Shown: one piece after another, positions 1 to 8,018 of the stretch
Layout of the letters: each line of letters opens with the position of its first letter
How positions within the stretch are numbered: the first letter of the stretch is position 1
Assembly: GCA_017477505.1 (NCBI GenBank)
Contig: JAFUVQ010000048.1
Span: forward strand, 1-51,682
DNA from: Eubacterium sp.
GTDB lineage: Bacteria > Bacillota > Clostridia > Lachnospirales > Lachnospiraceae
Direction of reading: 5' to 3'
Length of the DNA: 51,682 bases
Translations under genes and position numbers: made by a program
The notes under the pieces: generated by a model
Databases searched by the model: none
The model's input: only the letters and a program-made list of their open reading frames with translations
Told to the model about the DNA's origin: nothing

Positions 1-150
1 AAATGCCTTCTGAGTCTTCTCCAGCATATTTTTTAAGCTGATGTGATGTGAACGATAAGGCGCCTCTGAACGTGCATCTATCTTACTGAATGTACCATCT
101 ATTCTTACAACATGCATGCTGTTAAGACCGAAATGTTCTTCGGCCCACAT
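1..150 (-). CDS. Partial acetolactate-decarboxylase-like protein (C-terminal part, runs off window)
   Basis: A 50-codon open frame runs from an ATG at 150 off the left edge. Its residues (HFGLNSMHVVRIDGTFSKID, then PYRSHHISLKNML) resemble the middle of alpha-acetolactate decarboxylase, around the family's IRIDG-F-KV-TR segment. That enzyme converts acetolactate to acetoin in the cytoplasm. The family is normally about 240-260 residues with roughly 130 residues before this segment, yet here an in-frame stop lies a few codons upstream and the preceding gene ends at 170. Either the protein is a shortened homologue or a 5'-truncated remnant. The match is by eye and short, so the name is tentative. 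Confidence 0.4.
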   Translation of the reverse strand, partial: MWAEEHFGLNSMHVVRIDGTFSKIDARSEAPYRSHHISLKNMLEKTQKAF

Positions 151-169
151 CGTGAAAGACTTCTGTCAT

Positions 170-1459
170 TTAAATCTTAAGATCGATCAGCACCCAGTCA
201 TCGGAAATGCCATCGTACTGATTTCCACAATACGGACAGTTTTTAAGCCTGGTCGCATCAAAACTTGCTCCACAGGATGGACATGCGATCCTGGTCATGG
301 AGAAGTTAAAATTCACCGGGATATCGGTGCGGCGTCTTAATGTTGCGCTGAAGACCTGAGGCTTTGAATAAACTTTGTTTTCATTTGCATAGAGAACATC
401 GAAGTAGGCCCTGGTCTCCACAGTAACGAAGTTCCCTTCTTCAACGAAGGTCTTACAACCAAGCGCTCCACCGTAATTTAAATCTATAATATCCTTCATT
501 TTAGGATCCAGCGCACCGCCCCCGTAAAACATAAGCTGACTCTCATCCCGGGAGAAAACCGCAGTCTTTATAAGGGACAGAACCTTGCTGGTGAAATATT
601 CATAAGAAAACTCAGGGCTGATCCGCTTCATTCTGGATTCAAATTTAGTTCTTGAACCTGCGGTTCCCATCTTGCCGGCATTAGCTATAGCTTTATAGAT
701 GAGTCTCATAAACAGAAAATAAACATAAAAAATGTAACCTACCGGAATACTTCCCAGACCAATTCCGAAAATCATACCGATCAGAGTCGGAATGTTATGA
801 ATCAGATTCCATGGAAGGTAAACCTCAGGCTTCAAAATGCAGCATAAAATGTACATAGCAGCTGCAGTAAAAGGATAAAACTTGAGAAATCCGGATAAGA
901 GCTCCTTTTTCGTCATGCCTGCATCTTCCAAAAAATAGTAAGATGTAATCTTCGGAAAAAGTTCGTCCATCTTGAATCTTGTTCCGCAATACGAACAGCC
1001 ATTCTGAAGAGCAGAAACAGTTGAGACCGAGCCGCAGTTTGGACAGCTGTAAGGATCATTGTCCGGATGTGAACCTGTAGTTACATCCGTGATCGTACCG
1101 TAGAAAACCGACCTGATGTCATCATGGTAGACCACACTGCCACCCCGCTTCACAATCCTCTTTACACCGGTTGATTTGAAGCAGACCATACTGTGATAAT
1201 GTGCATCCTCCCAGTCGCTTGCAGCTATAAACCTACTGCTTTCACCCTGATCTCTCCGGGTGTAAGTACTGTATTCCAAATCCAGACCCTTACTGCGGAT
1301 CCTGTCATTCTGAAGCTTCAGAACATAGGAAATATCGCTGTCCGCAAAAGGAATATTGCATCCCTTCGAAATCGCTGCTCCCAGCGAATCCCTAAAATCA
1401 TCCAGCTTCCTGCTAAAAACCCCCGAAACCTCTTTTATATGAAAAAAATTGTAACCCAT
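170..1459 (-). CDS. Double zinc-ribbon membrane protein, probable Tim44-like domain
   Basis: About 429 residues. Two CxxC zinc ribbons are visible: CPNCG with CSYCG about 20 residues on (near residue 145), and CPSCG with CPYCG close to the C-terminus. Between them are two or three hydrophobic segments (about residues 195-265) and a region (about 280-390) that looks like a Tim44-like/SCO-type fold. Its role is unknown; proteins of this kind are membrane-anchored with a cytosolic ribbon pair. I chose the ATG at 1459, preceded by GGGAG at good spacing; an ATG at 1525 directly after the upstream stop would add 22 residues that look unlike the family. It lies directly downstream of the HTH/AbrB regulator, so the two may be one transcript. 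Confidence 0.6.
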   Translation of the reverse strand: MGYNFFHIKEVSGVFSRKLDDFRDSLGAAISKGCNIPFADSDISYVLKLQNDRIRSKGLDLEYSTYTRRDQGESSRFIAASDWEDAHYHSMVCFKSTGVKRIVKRGGSVVYHDDIRSVFYGTITDVTTGSHPDNDPYSCPNCGSVSTVSALQNGCSYCGTRFKMDELFPKITSYYFLEDAGMTKKELLSGFLKFYPFTAAAMYILCCILKPEVYLPWNLIHNIPTLIGMIFGIGLGSIPVGYIFYVYFLFMRLIYKAIANAGKMGTAGSRTKFESRMKRISPEFSYEYFTSKVLSLIKTAVFSRDESQLMFYGGGALDPKMKDIIDLNYGGALGCKTFVEEGNFVTVETRAYFDVLYANENKVYSKPQVFSATLRRRTDIPVNFNFSMTRIACPSCGASFDATRLKNCPYCGNQYDGISDDWVLIDLKI

Positions 1460-1525
1460 GTGAACACTCCCAAACTTTATGTTCTTAAATAAAAAACAAT
1501 ATGTCAGTTTACAAGCTTTTCCCAT

Positions 1526-1954
1526 TCATTTTTTTCCTGTAATCTTTCTGACTATATTTGCCAAATTAAGAAAATCCTTAGCTTTCATAATTGCCATCCC
1601 TTGTGACTCATCACCAAGAACCACCAGCTGATCTCCAGGTGATATATCAAACAGTTTCCTTGCCTTTGCAGGTATAACTATCTGTCCCTTATCTCCAACT
1701 GTAACCATACCGAATAAATGCTTGCCCTTCGGCGGCACATCCAGCCCCATATTATCCTCCGGTTCATAGTTTGCCAGATCATCAAGAGACACACCGAAGA
1801 GCTCAGCCATCAGCTTACACTTTTCAAGATCAGGGATTGTTTCGCCACTCTCCCACTTAGCAACTGCCTGTCTGGATACGCCTACAGCTTCAGCTATATC
1901 CTCCTGAGTCATCTGATTTATCTTTCTTAAACGAACAATATTTTCATTAAACAT
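1526..1954 (-). CDS. Xre-family HTH regulator fused to AbrB/SpoVT-type domain
   Basis: About 142 residues. The N-terminal half is a Cro/CI helix-turn-helix (NIVRLRKINQMTQEDIAEAV, then SRQAVAKWESGETIPDLEK). The C-terminal half is a swapped-hairpin AbrB domain (GMVTVGDKGQIVIPAKARKL, then ISPGDQLVVLGDE). Both are DNA-binding folds, so this is probably a transcription factor using two DNA contacts. The start at 1954 has AGGAGC upstream; a longer frame to 2008 lacks a ribosome site. It lies 66 bases upstream of the zinc-ribbon gene and may control it. HTH plus AbrB fusions are common in Clostridia. Confidence 0.8.
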   Translation of the reverse strand: MFNENIVRLRKINQMTQEDIAEAVGVSRQAVAKWESGETIPDLEKCKLMAELFGVSLDDLANYEPEDNMGLDVPPKGKHLFGMVTVGDKGQIVIPAKARKLFDISPGDQLVVLGDESQGMAIMKAKDFLNLANIVRKITGKK

Positions 1955-2019
1955 TTTTGAGCTCCTATTTACTCTACTGTACTTCCAATCTGCCATATAG
2001 TATTTCATTCATTCACGGA

Positions 2020-3129
2020 TTACCCCTCATTCTTCAGAACCTTCTTCTTACTGATTCCGAGGACTGCCCATCTGAAGAACGGTATCCTGGAAATGATAGC
2101 ATATAATCCATATCCGAACACAAATCCTGCTACAAGACTAAGAAGGTAGCAAAGAGGTGCAGGCAGAATTGCATTTTTCGCAAATACAAGCGCAACCGAA
2201 GATATTCCAAGATAATGGAATACATAGAGGCCAAAGCTATGACTACTCATCCACTTTGTAAAGCTGTTACTAAAGTCTCCATATCTTGCCATACCTGCGA
2301 GCATTGCAAGGGAACCAAAATAAGCACATGCTGCGTAAAGTGGTCCTCTGTTGACCGGCTTATCAGCATAGTTAGTTCCACCACGAATGATGAAGTTTAA
2401 TACTGCAAATGTAATAGAAAGCGCTATTCCAATCACTAAAATAATCACTGCGTACTTCTTCATTTTATCCATTACTTCTTCATTTGAAAATACATAGTAG
2501 CCCAGCATGAAGAATATAAAATAAAATGCAAATCTATATACCGATATGATTGGTGTATTAAGTATCTGCGCTGCTCCCCAAACAGGGAAGAAGAAAAGAA
2601 TTATCAGCCACAGTGGAGTTCTTGAACCGACCTCCAGAAGTTTTCCCTTCTCCAGCTTTCTTACAATCACAAGTATAACGCTATATATCCAAAGAAGATG
2701 AACAAACCACAGTACTCCACTTCCTGATGCGACCATAATGAGATATATAACAAACTTAGGAACGCCCGAAGATAACAGTTCTGCTGCTCCTTCTGACAGA
2801 TGCATACTTACATATCCCTGAATAAACTGGAATACAAAAAGTCCTATAGTTGATGGAACAAGAAGCTTAGTAGTTCTGCTCTTAATAAATTCCTTATCCA
2901 GATGCTTATCCAGATACAGCCTTGAGCTTATACCCGCCACTATAAACAGCACCGGCATAAACCACGGATATACAAGATACTGGAAGATATCGTAAGGCTG
3001 AACAGTCAGATTGGTAATCTGACCAATTCCTCCTAATACTCCCTCAGCATTGTACATATAAAATACATGGTATAAAACAACGATTACAACTGTTATCCAT
3101 CTAATATTGTCCAAGTAATACTTTCTCAT
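2020..3129 (-). CDS. Acyltransferase family 3 (OafA/YrhL-like) membrane protein
   Basis: 369 residues, almost entirely hydrophobic with about ten membrane segments. The N-terminus RKYYLDNIRWITVVIVVLYH is the signature start of acyltransferase-3 proteins, including the conserved Arg and the His of the first helix. These integral membrane enzymes move acetyl or succinyl groups onto polysaccharide, peptidoglycan or lipid acceptors at the cell surface. The acceptor cannot be told from the sequence. It ends just upstream of the HTH/AbrB gene and is followed on its 5' side by about 170 bases without a gene. Confidence 0.8.
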   Translation of the reverse strand: MRKYYLDNIRWITVVIVVLYHVFYMYNAEGVLGGIGQITNLTVQPYDIFQYLVYPWFMPVLFIVAGISSRLYLDKHLDKEFIKSRTTKLLVPSTIGLFVFQFIQGYVSMHLSEGAAELLSSGVPKFVIYLIMVASGSGVLWFVHLLWIYSVILVIVRKLEKGKLLEVGSRTPLWLIILFFFPVWGAAQILNTPIISVYRFAFYFIFFMLGYYVFSNEEVMDKMKKYAVIILVIGIALSITFAVLNFIIRGGTNYADKPVNRGPLYAACAYFGSLAMLAGMARYGDFSNSFTKWMSSHSFGLYVFHYLGISSVALVFAKNAILPAPLCYLLSLVAGFVFGYGLYAIISRIPFFRWAVLGISKKKVLKNEG

Positions 3130-3300
3130 ATATAACCTACCTTTGCAACTATTATTAACATCGGGTTGATATTATTTTACAAACAAATAAGAAAATGTCC
3201 ACCAAGTAAAGCGAACATTTCCTTATATATTATGTTATATTTAGTTGCGTAAAGATTACAGACCCTAACCCCAAGTGAAAGCTCATCATAGATTGTTTAC

Positions 3301-4383
3301 TTACTTGCCGATCTGTTTATCATAGAACTCCAAAAACTGAGCAAATAAATCCTCGTCCAGTCTATGGCTCCATTTCTCATGATCAAGGTTTTCCGTGTAG
3401 TATTTTGCCTTATCCTCTTTGAATCGTTCTTTATTATCCGCAGCGTTATAATCATAATCAAGAGTTTCAAGCCACTCATCGAATTTCCCGTTAAGTTCGT
3501 CTTTGTAGGTATTGTCCGGATCATTAATTATTTCATTGTGTCCCCTGTCTTCAAACCTAATAAATGAAAAACGGGAATCGTCCTTGTACTTCTCATAATA
3601 CTTATCCAGTCCATACTCGATTCCTATAACCTTATCATCGGCGCTGTGTACGATCATCACATTTGCATCCGAAATATCAAACCCGTCCATAGCGGTATTT
3701 GCCGCATACTTACCGTATTTTATAAATTCATGAATCCTGATAAACGGTGTCATGGTATATATAACACTTCCTGCCTGTGATTTACCGCCTGACTCAAACA
3801 TATCCGGGGAGCTGTTAAATCCCGAGCATTCAATAACCGCTCTAACCTCCGGATGATAATTCAGTACGGCACTTACGCAATATCCGCCCCAACTATGGCC
3901 GAAGAGGACAATCGGAAGATCGGGAATATCATCATTAGATTCTACAAAGGAAATTGCATAATCAAGATCTATCACTCCCTGCGGAACACCACCCAGACTT
4001 TCCCCTTCACTTTTATCCATTGCCGTAGCATCATATGCAAAAACATAATATCCGTTCTTTGCAAAATAATCCGCTACATCCATATAGGAATTATGACCGC
4101 CGCCACCGAATCCATGAGAAATGATCACAATTCCGTGCTGGTTCTCTCCGTTACTGTAAAGATAACCGGCAAGCATCTGCCCCTTGTCCGAATGAAAAGA
4201 ATACTCCGTACATTTCAACCCCTCGAAATCCTCTATGCGAAGCATCAGCGGCTCATAACTGTCTGCACTTATGTTAAAATTTTCATTATACATTTTTACA
4301 CAAAATGCCCACCATCCGGCGATGATTAGAATAATCAAAACCAATAGTATTATAAGAATTATTTTCTTTTTAGATTTTTTCAT
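3301..4383 (-). CDS. Membrane-anchored alpha/beta hydrolase
   Basis: 360 residues. A Lys-rich start followed by a single hydrophobic helix (about residues 7-27) suggests an uncleaved anchor with the catalytic domain outside. The fold is alpha/beta hydrolase: oxyanion region HGFGGGGH near residue 90, nucleophile elbow GHSWGG near residue 160, an acid in the HSADDKVIG segment and a late His in DRGHNEI. It is probably an esterase, lipase or peptidase of unknown substrate. The start overlaps the upstream PadR gene by 14 bases, so the two are co-transcribed and PadR probably controls this enzyme. Confidence 0.8.
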   Translation of the reverse strand: MKKSKKKIILIILLVLIILIIAGWWAFCVKMYNENFNISADSYEPLMLRIEDFEGLKCTEYSFHSDKGQMLAGYLYSNGENQHGIVIISHGFGGGGHNSYMDVADYFAKNGYYVFAYDATAMDKSEGESLGGVPQGVIDLDYAISFVESNDDIPDLPIVLFGHSWGGYCVSAVLNYHPEVRAVIECSGFNSSPDMFESGGKSQAGSVIYTMTPFIRIHEFIKYGKYAANTAMDGFDISDANVMIVHSADDKVIGIEYGLDKYYEKYKDDSRFSFIRFEDRGHNEIINDPDNTYKDELNGKFDEWLETLDYDYNAADNKERFKEDKAKYYTENLDHEKWSHRLDEDLFAQFLEFYDKQIGK

Positions 4384-4927
4384 TATCCGTCCTCACATTC
4401 TTTAATGCATTTATACATTCCTCGCACCATTCCATGACCATTTGGGCTCTCCTTCTTCCATACGAAATAGTAAAACCCCAGAACATAGAACGATATGCAT
4501 CCTGTAACTCGTCACCATACTCTTGCGAGCTGGCATCGGCGTTGCCGAAACCTCTGTATCGGATCTGATAAGCTTCTTTCAATCTGGTAAAAAACTCTAT
4601 ATTCTCATCAATTGTCCGCTCTCCGAGAAAAAAAGTTTTCATCAACAGCGGAATTCTGGTCGATTCTTTTAATTCGTCCGAAAGCCATTCGAGAAGTTCG
4701 TTCCGTCCGTCATCGGTTATTGAATACATTTTCCTGTCGGGTTTCCCTTCCTGCTCAATCCAGGTTCCTCTAATATACCCCAGGTTTTCAAGTGAAATTA
4801 GTTCCCTATACACCTGACTTTTCTGAGCATTCCAAAAATGATTTAACGAATGCTTAAAGGTTTCAAGTATTTCATATCCGCTCATATCAGCATAATTTAA
4901 TAGTCCAAGAATACCATGTTTTAACAT
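4370..4927 (-). CDS. PadR-family transcriptional regulator
   Basis: About 185 residues. The PadR winged helix is clear at the N-terminus (MLKHGILGLLNYADMSGYEI, then WNAQKSQVYRELISLENLGY and the wing KPDRKMYSITDDGRNELLEW), followed by a helical dimerisation tail (PadR C-terminal/Vir type). PadR proteins are repressors that sense small molecules. I chose the ATG at 4927, preceded by GGAGG; the ATG at 4948 falls inside the palindrome. The gene overlaps the hydrolase gene and has a palindromic operator directly upstream, which points to autoregulation of the pair. Confidence 0.85.
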   Translation of the reverse strand: MLKHGILGLLNYADMSGYEILETFKHSLNHFWNAQKSQVYRELISLENLGYIRGTWIEQEGKPDRKMYSITDDGRNELLEWLSDELKESTRIPLLMKTFFLGERTIDENIEFFTRLKEAYQIRYRGFGNADASSQEYGDELQDAYRSMFWGFTISYGRRRAQMVMEWCEECINALKNVRTDNEKI

Positions 4928-4940
4928 AGGAACCTCCGCA

Positions 4941-4958
4941 TAGTCCACTTGTGGACTA
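4941..4958. promoter_or_regulatory. Palindromic operator of the padR-hydrolase operon
   Basis: The 18-base sequence TAGTCCACTTGTGGACTA has 8-base arms around a 2-base centre. It ends 14 bases before the padR start codon. Position and symmetry fit the binding site of the dimeric PadR protein encoded next to it. Assignment to PadR is inference. Confidence 0.65.
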
Positions 4959-5013
4959 TTATAATTTTATTTTTTTATTTTGTAAAGTAAAAAAGATTGT
5001 TGAAAGAACAGTT

Positions 5014-5039
5014 CAGGGTCTGGCATTTGCCAGACCCTG
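5014..5039 (-). terminator. Hairpin downstream of the hsp20 gene
   Basis: CAGGGTCTGG and CCAGACCCTG form a 10-base perfect stem with a 6-base loop between the hsp20 stop and the padR promoter. It lacks a clean T-run right after the stem on the minus strand, so it is a weak intrinsic terminator or a processing hairpin. Confidence 0.45.
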
Positions 5040-5077
5040 CTGAATAATTGACATATAATATATAATAAAACAATTAG

Positions 5078-5127
5078 ATAAGGGATACCACAGCCACACC
5101 ATAATGCGCGACTATGATATCCCTTAT
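5078..5127 (-). terminator. Inverted repeat just after the hsp20 stop
   Basis: ATAAGGGATA and TATCCCTTAT pair perfectly over 10 bases around a 30-base loop, beginning 9 bases after the hsp20 stop codon. It may protect the transcript 3' end or act with the hairpin at 5014 as a terminator. Confidence 0.35.
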
Positions 5128-5135
5128 ATCACATA

Positions 5136-5582
5136 CTATCCTTCAATAGCTATATACTGTTTTTCTGGAAGCTCCTCTGCTTCATTCTTTGGAACTGAAA
5201 GCTTCAGTACACCATCCTCGAATTTAGCTTTGACATCTTCCTGTTTTACTGCATCTCCTACATAGAAGCTTCTCTGCATAGCCCCTGCATAACGTTCCTG
5301 ACGAATAAGTTTACCCTTCTTATCCTTTTCTTCCTTATCAAGTCCCTTAGCAGCGCTTACTGACAAGTAACCATTTTCAAGTGATAACTTAATCTCGTCT
5401 TTCTTAAATCCAGGAAGATCAATATCAAGCTCATACTTGTCATCATGCTCATGCACATCAGTCTTCATAACCTGTGCAGCTCGTTTTCCATAGAGTTTTC
5501 GGTCTATATCTCCGAAATCCATCCTTGGAAAATCCATCCAATCATCCAATAAATTTTCTCCAAAAATACTAGGTAGTAACAT
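5136..5582 (-). CDS. Small heat-shock protein, Hsp20/alpha-crystallin family
   Basis: 148 residues, the usual length. The alpha-crystallin domain occupies about residues 38-140, with the LPGFKKDEIKLSLENGYLSV strand pair and the C-terminal GVLKLSVPK motif. It is an ATP-independent holdase that keeps unfolding proteins soluble in the cytoplasm. It has a CIRCE element about 125 bases upstream, so it is probably repressed by HrcA and induced by heat. The start ATG at 5582 follows AAGGAGGAATG. It stands alone, with its own downstream hairpins. Confidence 0.92.
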   Translation of the reverse strand: MLLPSIFGENLLDDWMDFPRMDFGDIDRKLYGKRAAQVMKTDVHEHDDKYELDIDLPGFKKDEIKLSLENGYLSVSAAKGLDKEEKDKKGKLIRQERYAGAMQRSFYVGDAVKQEDVKAKFEDGVLKLSVPKNEAEELPEKQYIAIEG

Positions 5583-5707
5583 AAGTCATTCCTCCTTCTC
5601 AAGAAAAATATAATTAAATAAGTTTCATGAGCAAGGGAAGGAGCGTTTGGATTCTATCTTGGAATCTTCTCTATTCCTTTGGTCTGACTATGTTATATCA
5701 CTAATTG

Positions 5708-5734
5708 TTAGCACTGTCAAGGGGTGAGTGCTAA
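5708..5734. promoter_or_regulatory. CIRCE operator (HrcA binding site)
   Basis: TTAGCACTG, nine bases, then GAGTGCTAA. This matches the CIRCE consensus TTAGCACTC-N9-GAGTGCTAA at 17 of 18 arm positions with the exact 9-base spacing. It lies upstream of hsp20 on the minus strand, in the expected place for heat-shock repression. Confidence 0.93.
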
Positions 5735-5776
5735 TTATTTCTGATTATTATTTATAGGAATTATCCATCCTTAGTT

Positions 5777-6409
5777 TTACTTATGATCATCCCATTGATA
5801 TATTCTGAGATTAACCCTATTATCACTAACCTCAACTCCTTCAGCTTCGAGAAGTTTTGCCTGAACTTCGGCTCCGCCAAATGCAAACCCCCCGGCCAGG
5901 AATCCTTTAGCGTCTACTACTCTGTAGCATGGTATATTGTCAGGATCTGGGTTCTTATGGAGCGCATTTCCCACCGCCCGTGACATTTTACTATTACCAG
6001 CAAGTTTCGCTATCTGCGAATATGTAGCAACCTTTCCATATGGAATCTTCTTTACCGCTTCATATATTCTTTTAGTCGGGCTGTCACTAATCAGATTGTA
6101 GCTCTGCTCTATCATCAGCTTCACATCCTCATCAGGAATAGAACCATCCAGGATCACCGTATTCCAGTGGTCCTTGTTCTGATGATAGCCAGGTATAACT
6201 GATTCATAAGCCGACCGCCAGAAATACGCCATATCAGGATCAACCTTAATATTCAGATTTATAAATCCATCTCTTTCATAAGTCCAGAGAAAGGCCTTCT
6301 TATTCCCCTTAAATCTTACAAGTTGCCAGTTATCATCATGAAATGGCGCATCTTGGTAAGTATCTGGAAATGAAAGGCCAAATTCAAGAGCTTCTTTTCT
6401 TGTATCCAT
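5777..6409 (-). CDS. YjbR (MmcQ-type) domain fused to O6-alkylguanine-DNA methyltransferase
   Basis: 210 residues in two parts. Residues 1-108 resemble the YjbR/MmcQ family (CyaY-like fold: FPDTYQDAPFHDDNWQLVRF, FINLNIKVDP). Residues 110-205 are the MGMT DNA-repair domain (RIYEAVKKIPYGKVATYSQI, MSRAVGNALHKNP). The alkyl-acceptor cysteine sits in IPCYRVV, where most family members have PCHRV, so the His that helps activate the cysteine is Tyr here. Because the Cys is kept it is not a Trp-type alkyltransferase-like protein. It should remove alkyl groups from guanine suicidally. Monocistronic. Fusions of this kind occur in Clostridia. Confidence 0.85.
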   Translation of the reverse strand: MDTRKEALEFGLSFPDTYQDAPFHDDNWQLVRFKGNKKAFLWTYERDGFINLNIKVDPDMAYFWRSAYESVIPGYHQNKDHWNTVILDGSIPDEDVKLMIEQSYNLISDSPTKRIYEAVKKIPYGKVATYSQIAKLAGNSKMSRAVGNALHKNPDPDNIPCYRVVDAKGFLAGGFAFGGAEVQAKLLEAEGVEVSDNRVNLRIYQWDDHK

Positions 6410-6550
6410 CTATATCGTCCCCTTTACACAAGCGACATATTATTAATTGTAAATCATCTCTTGAAGCATATCAAATCCTATTCTATATCGCCTCGTATAA
6501 ATAGAATAGGATTTAGTTCTTCAGAGAATGGATTATTCGGGCTTTTATTT

Positions 6551-6607
6551 GTCCTCATATGCTCATCGGGACTATGGCAAAGCCATAGTCCCGATGTATG
6601 TTGTCAC
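6551..6607. repeat. Hairpin repeat family A, copy 1 (in the 327-base gap 6410-6736)
   Basis: A perfect 15-base stem (CATCGGGACTATGGC with GCCATAGTCCCGATG) around loop AAA at 6564-6596, followed by TATGTTGTC. The same element occurs at 7780-7850 and 13223-13285. The rest of the gap 6410-6736 is AT-rich and shows no other gene; the DUF4274 start has only a weak ribosome site. Confidence 0.8.
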
Positions 6608-6736
6608 TCCATAATTCCTCATCCATCTTACATTTTTGTTTATATTTCATTAAGACCACTATATAATAGAGTATAATCCTTCAAAGGGAATACTACCTAT
6701 TGACAGAGGACCATATTAGACGATAAGGAAAGAATA

Positions 6737-7174
6737 ATGAATACAGAAATAATCCAAAACCTTCTTTACAATAAATCTCTTAAAGATGTAAAGAACATAC
6801 TATCTTCATGTACAATCCCTACAATGCTACACATTTACGCATTTAACTACAATTGGGACGATGGCTTTGATTTACCTCAAACTATTATCGATAATCCAGT
6901 ATGTACATTAAGTACAGCATTAATGATTTTTTATTTAGGTGATGGGTATCTTTATCTTTCTGAAAAAAACGAATCATCTAACGATCCAGATTGGCTGTTT
7001 TTTATTTCTAATCTATATAACCGTATTTGCAATTATACATTTCCAAATGAATCAATCGAATTTACTGTACCGCTTTCGAAGGTACAGATTTATAAACTCA
7101 AAAAACAGCTTGAAGAAAACGAAATGGTGTTTATAACTCCAATTGAAGGCGAAAATTTTGATATTACAGTGTAA
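6737..7174 (+). CDS. DUF4274-family protein
   Basis: 145 residues with the DUF4274 signature NYNWDDGFDLPQTIIDNP, followed by TLSTALMIFYLGDGYLYL. The family is small, cytosolic and uncharacterised; it often appears near toxin or immunity genes, which hints at an immunity role but does not show one. The start at 6737 follows AAGGAAAGA. It is very AT-rich, one of the few plus-strand genes, and lies between two hairpin repeats in an accessory block, all consistent with transfer. Confidence 0.75.
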   Translation: MNTEIIQNLLYNKSLKDVKNILSSCTIPTMLHIYAFNYNWDDGFDLPQTIIDNPVCTLSTALMIFYLGDGYLYLSEKNESSNDPDWLFFISNLYNRICNYTFPNESIEFTVPLSKVQIYKLKKQLEENEMVFITPIEGENFDITV

Positions 7175-7322
7175 ATAAGTTCTAATTTGCTTCCCTAATA
7201 ATGTTATATTCATATGAAATTTAGTGATTTGGAAGTATTACCATTCTTCTTGTTTCTTTAAAAAATCATAACTTCTTGGATATTTTTCTTGCATATCTTT
7301 CGTCACATCTGATTTACTTAGT

Positions 7323-7646
7323 TCATAACATTACATTCATATCATTGTAAACTGTTACACTTTTTATACTATGATTCCCAAGAACTAAAGGAGTCTTTAA
7401 CGGTGCACAATCCACTAAAGACTTCAGGTTGTCTAATTGCATAAGATCATTCATACTATAGTACTTTAAAATACAATAAATCAAAACTTTAGTTTCATCT
7501 GTCATACGACTAATATCCATGCTTTGTATTTCTTCTTTTTTCTTATCATAATGCAAAAACAATCTATGCAAATATCTATGAAGCCCATAATAATCATCTG
7601 AAGTCCATCCATTTTGATTAAGATAGTAAGGCTTTATTACACCCAT
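7323..7646 (-). CDS. Unrecognised small protein, probably frameshifted near its 3' end
   Basis: 107 residues, no family recognised. It is basic and Tyr-rich at the start (YYLNQNGWTSDDYYGLHRYL) with helices later, and looks soluble. The ATG at 7646 has AGAAAGGA upstream, so it is a genuine gene start. Just past the stop, another frame continues in coding style down to a stop at 7238 (SKSDVTKDMQEKYPRSYDFL, then KKQEEW). A single-base indel near 7325 would join the two, so the gene may have lost about 28 C-terminal residues. Its place next to a DUF4274 gene suggests a polymorphic-toxin immunity remnant, but that is only context. Confidence 0.5.
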   Translation of the reverse strand: MGVIKPYYLNQNGWTSDDYYGLHRYLHRLFLHYDKKKEEIQSMDISRMTDETKVLIYCILKYYSMNDLMQLDNLKSLVDCAPLKTPLVLGNHSIKSVTVYNDMNVML

Positions 7647-7779
7647 GTTTTTAATCCTTTCTTGGTATTATTCTTATTGACATATTTTACTACATCACTT
7701 ACACCGATTCAAATGTAATTGTTTTAACCTGATTATTAACAGATGCATATACATTCAGACTACGCTTTGCTTCGTGCTC

Positions 7780-7850
7780 ATATGCTCATCGGGACTATGG
7801 CTTTGCCATAGTCCCGATGTATGTTGTCGCCAAGCTCGAGAATAATTCAT
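7780..7850. repeat. Hairpin repeat family A, copy 2 (in the 372-base gap 7647-8018)
   Basis: Perfect 15-base stem at 7787-7819 with loop TTT, flanked on the left by GCTCATATGCT as in copy 1 and on the right by TATGTTGTCGCCAAGCTCGA, which extends into copy 3's flank. The remaining parts of 7647-8018 are AT-rich and hold no gene that I can support. Confidence 0.8.
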
Positions 7851-8018
7851 GAAACGATCTCCTATATAACGACTAATTTGTATTACTATTACAGATTAGT
7901 CATATTATATACTGTTTTTATATCATTTTCAAAATTGTATTAGTAATAAAACTCCTGAATGAAAATAATTCAGACGGATTTGTTATCAGAGCTGCATCAT
8001 TTTTTTACCTGAGTTCGA

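Noticed and set aside
5777-6409. Alkyltransferase-like protein (non-enzymatic)
   Set aside because: Those proteins have Trp in place of the acceptor Cys; here the Cys is present in PCYRV.
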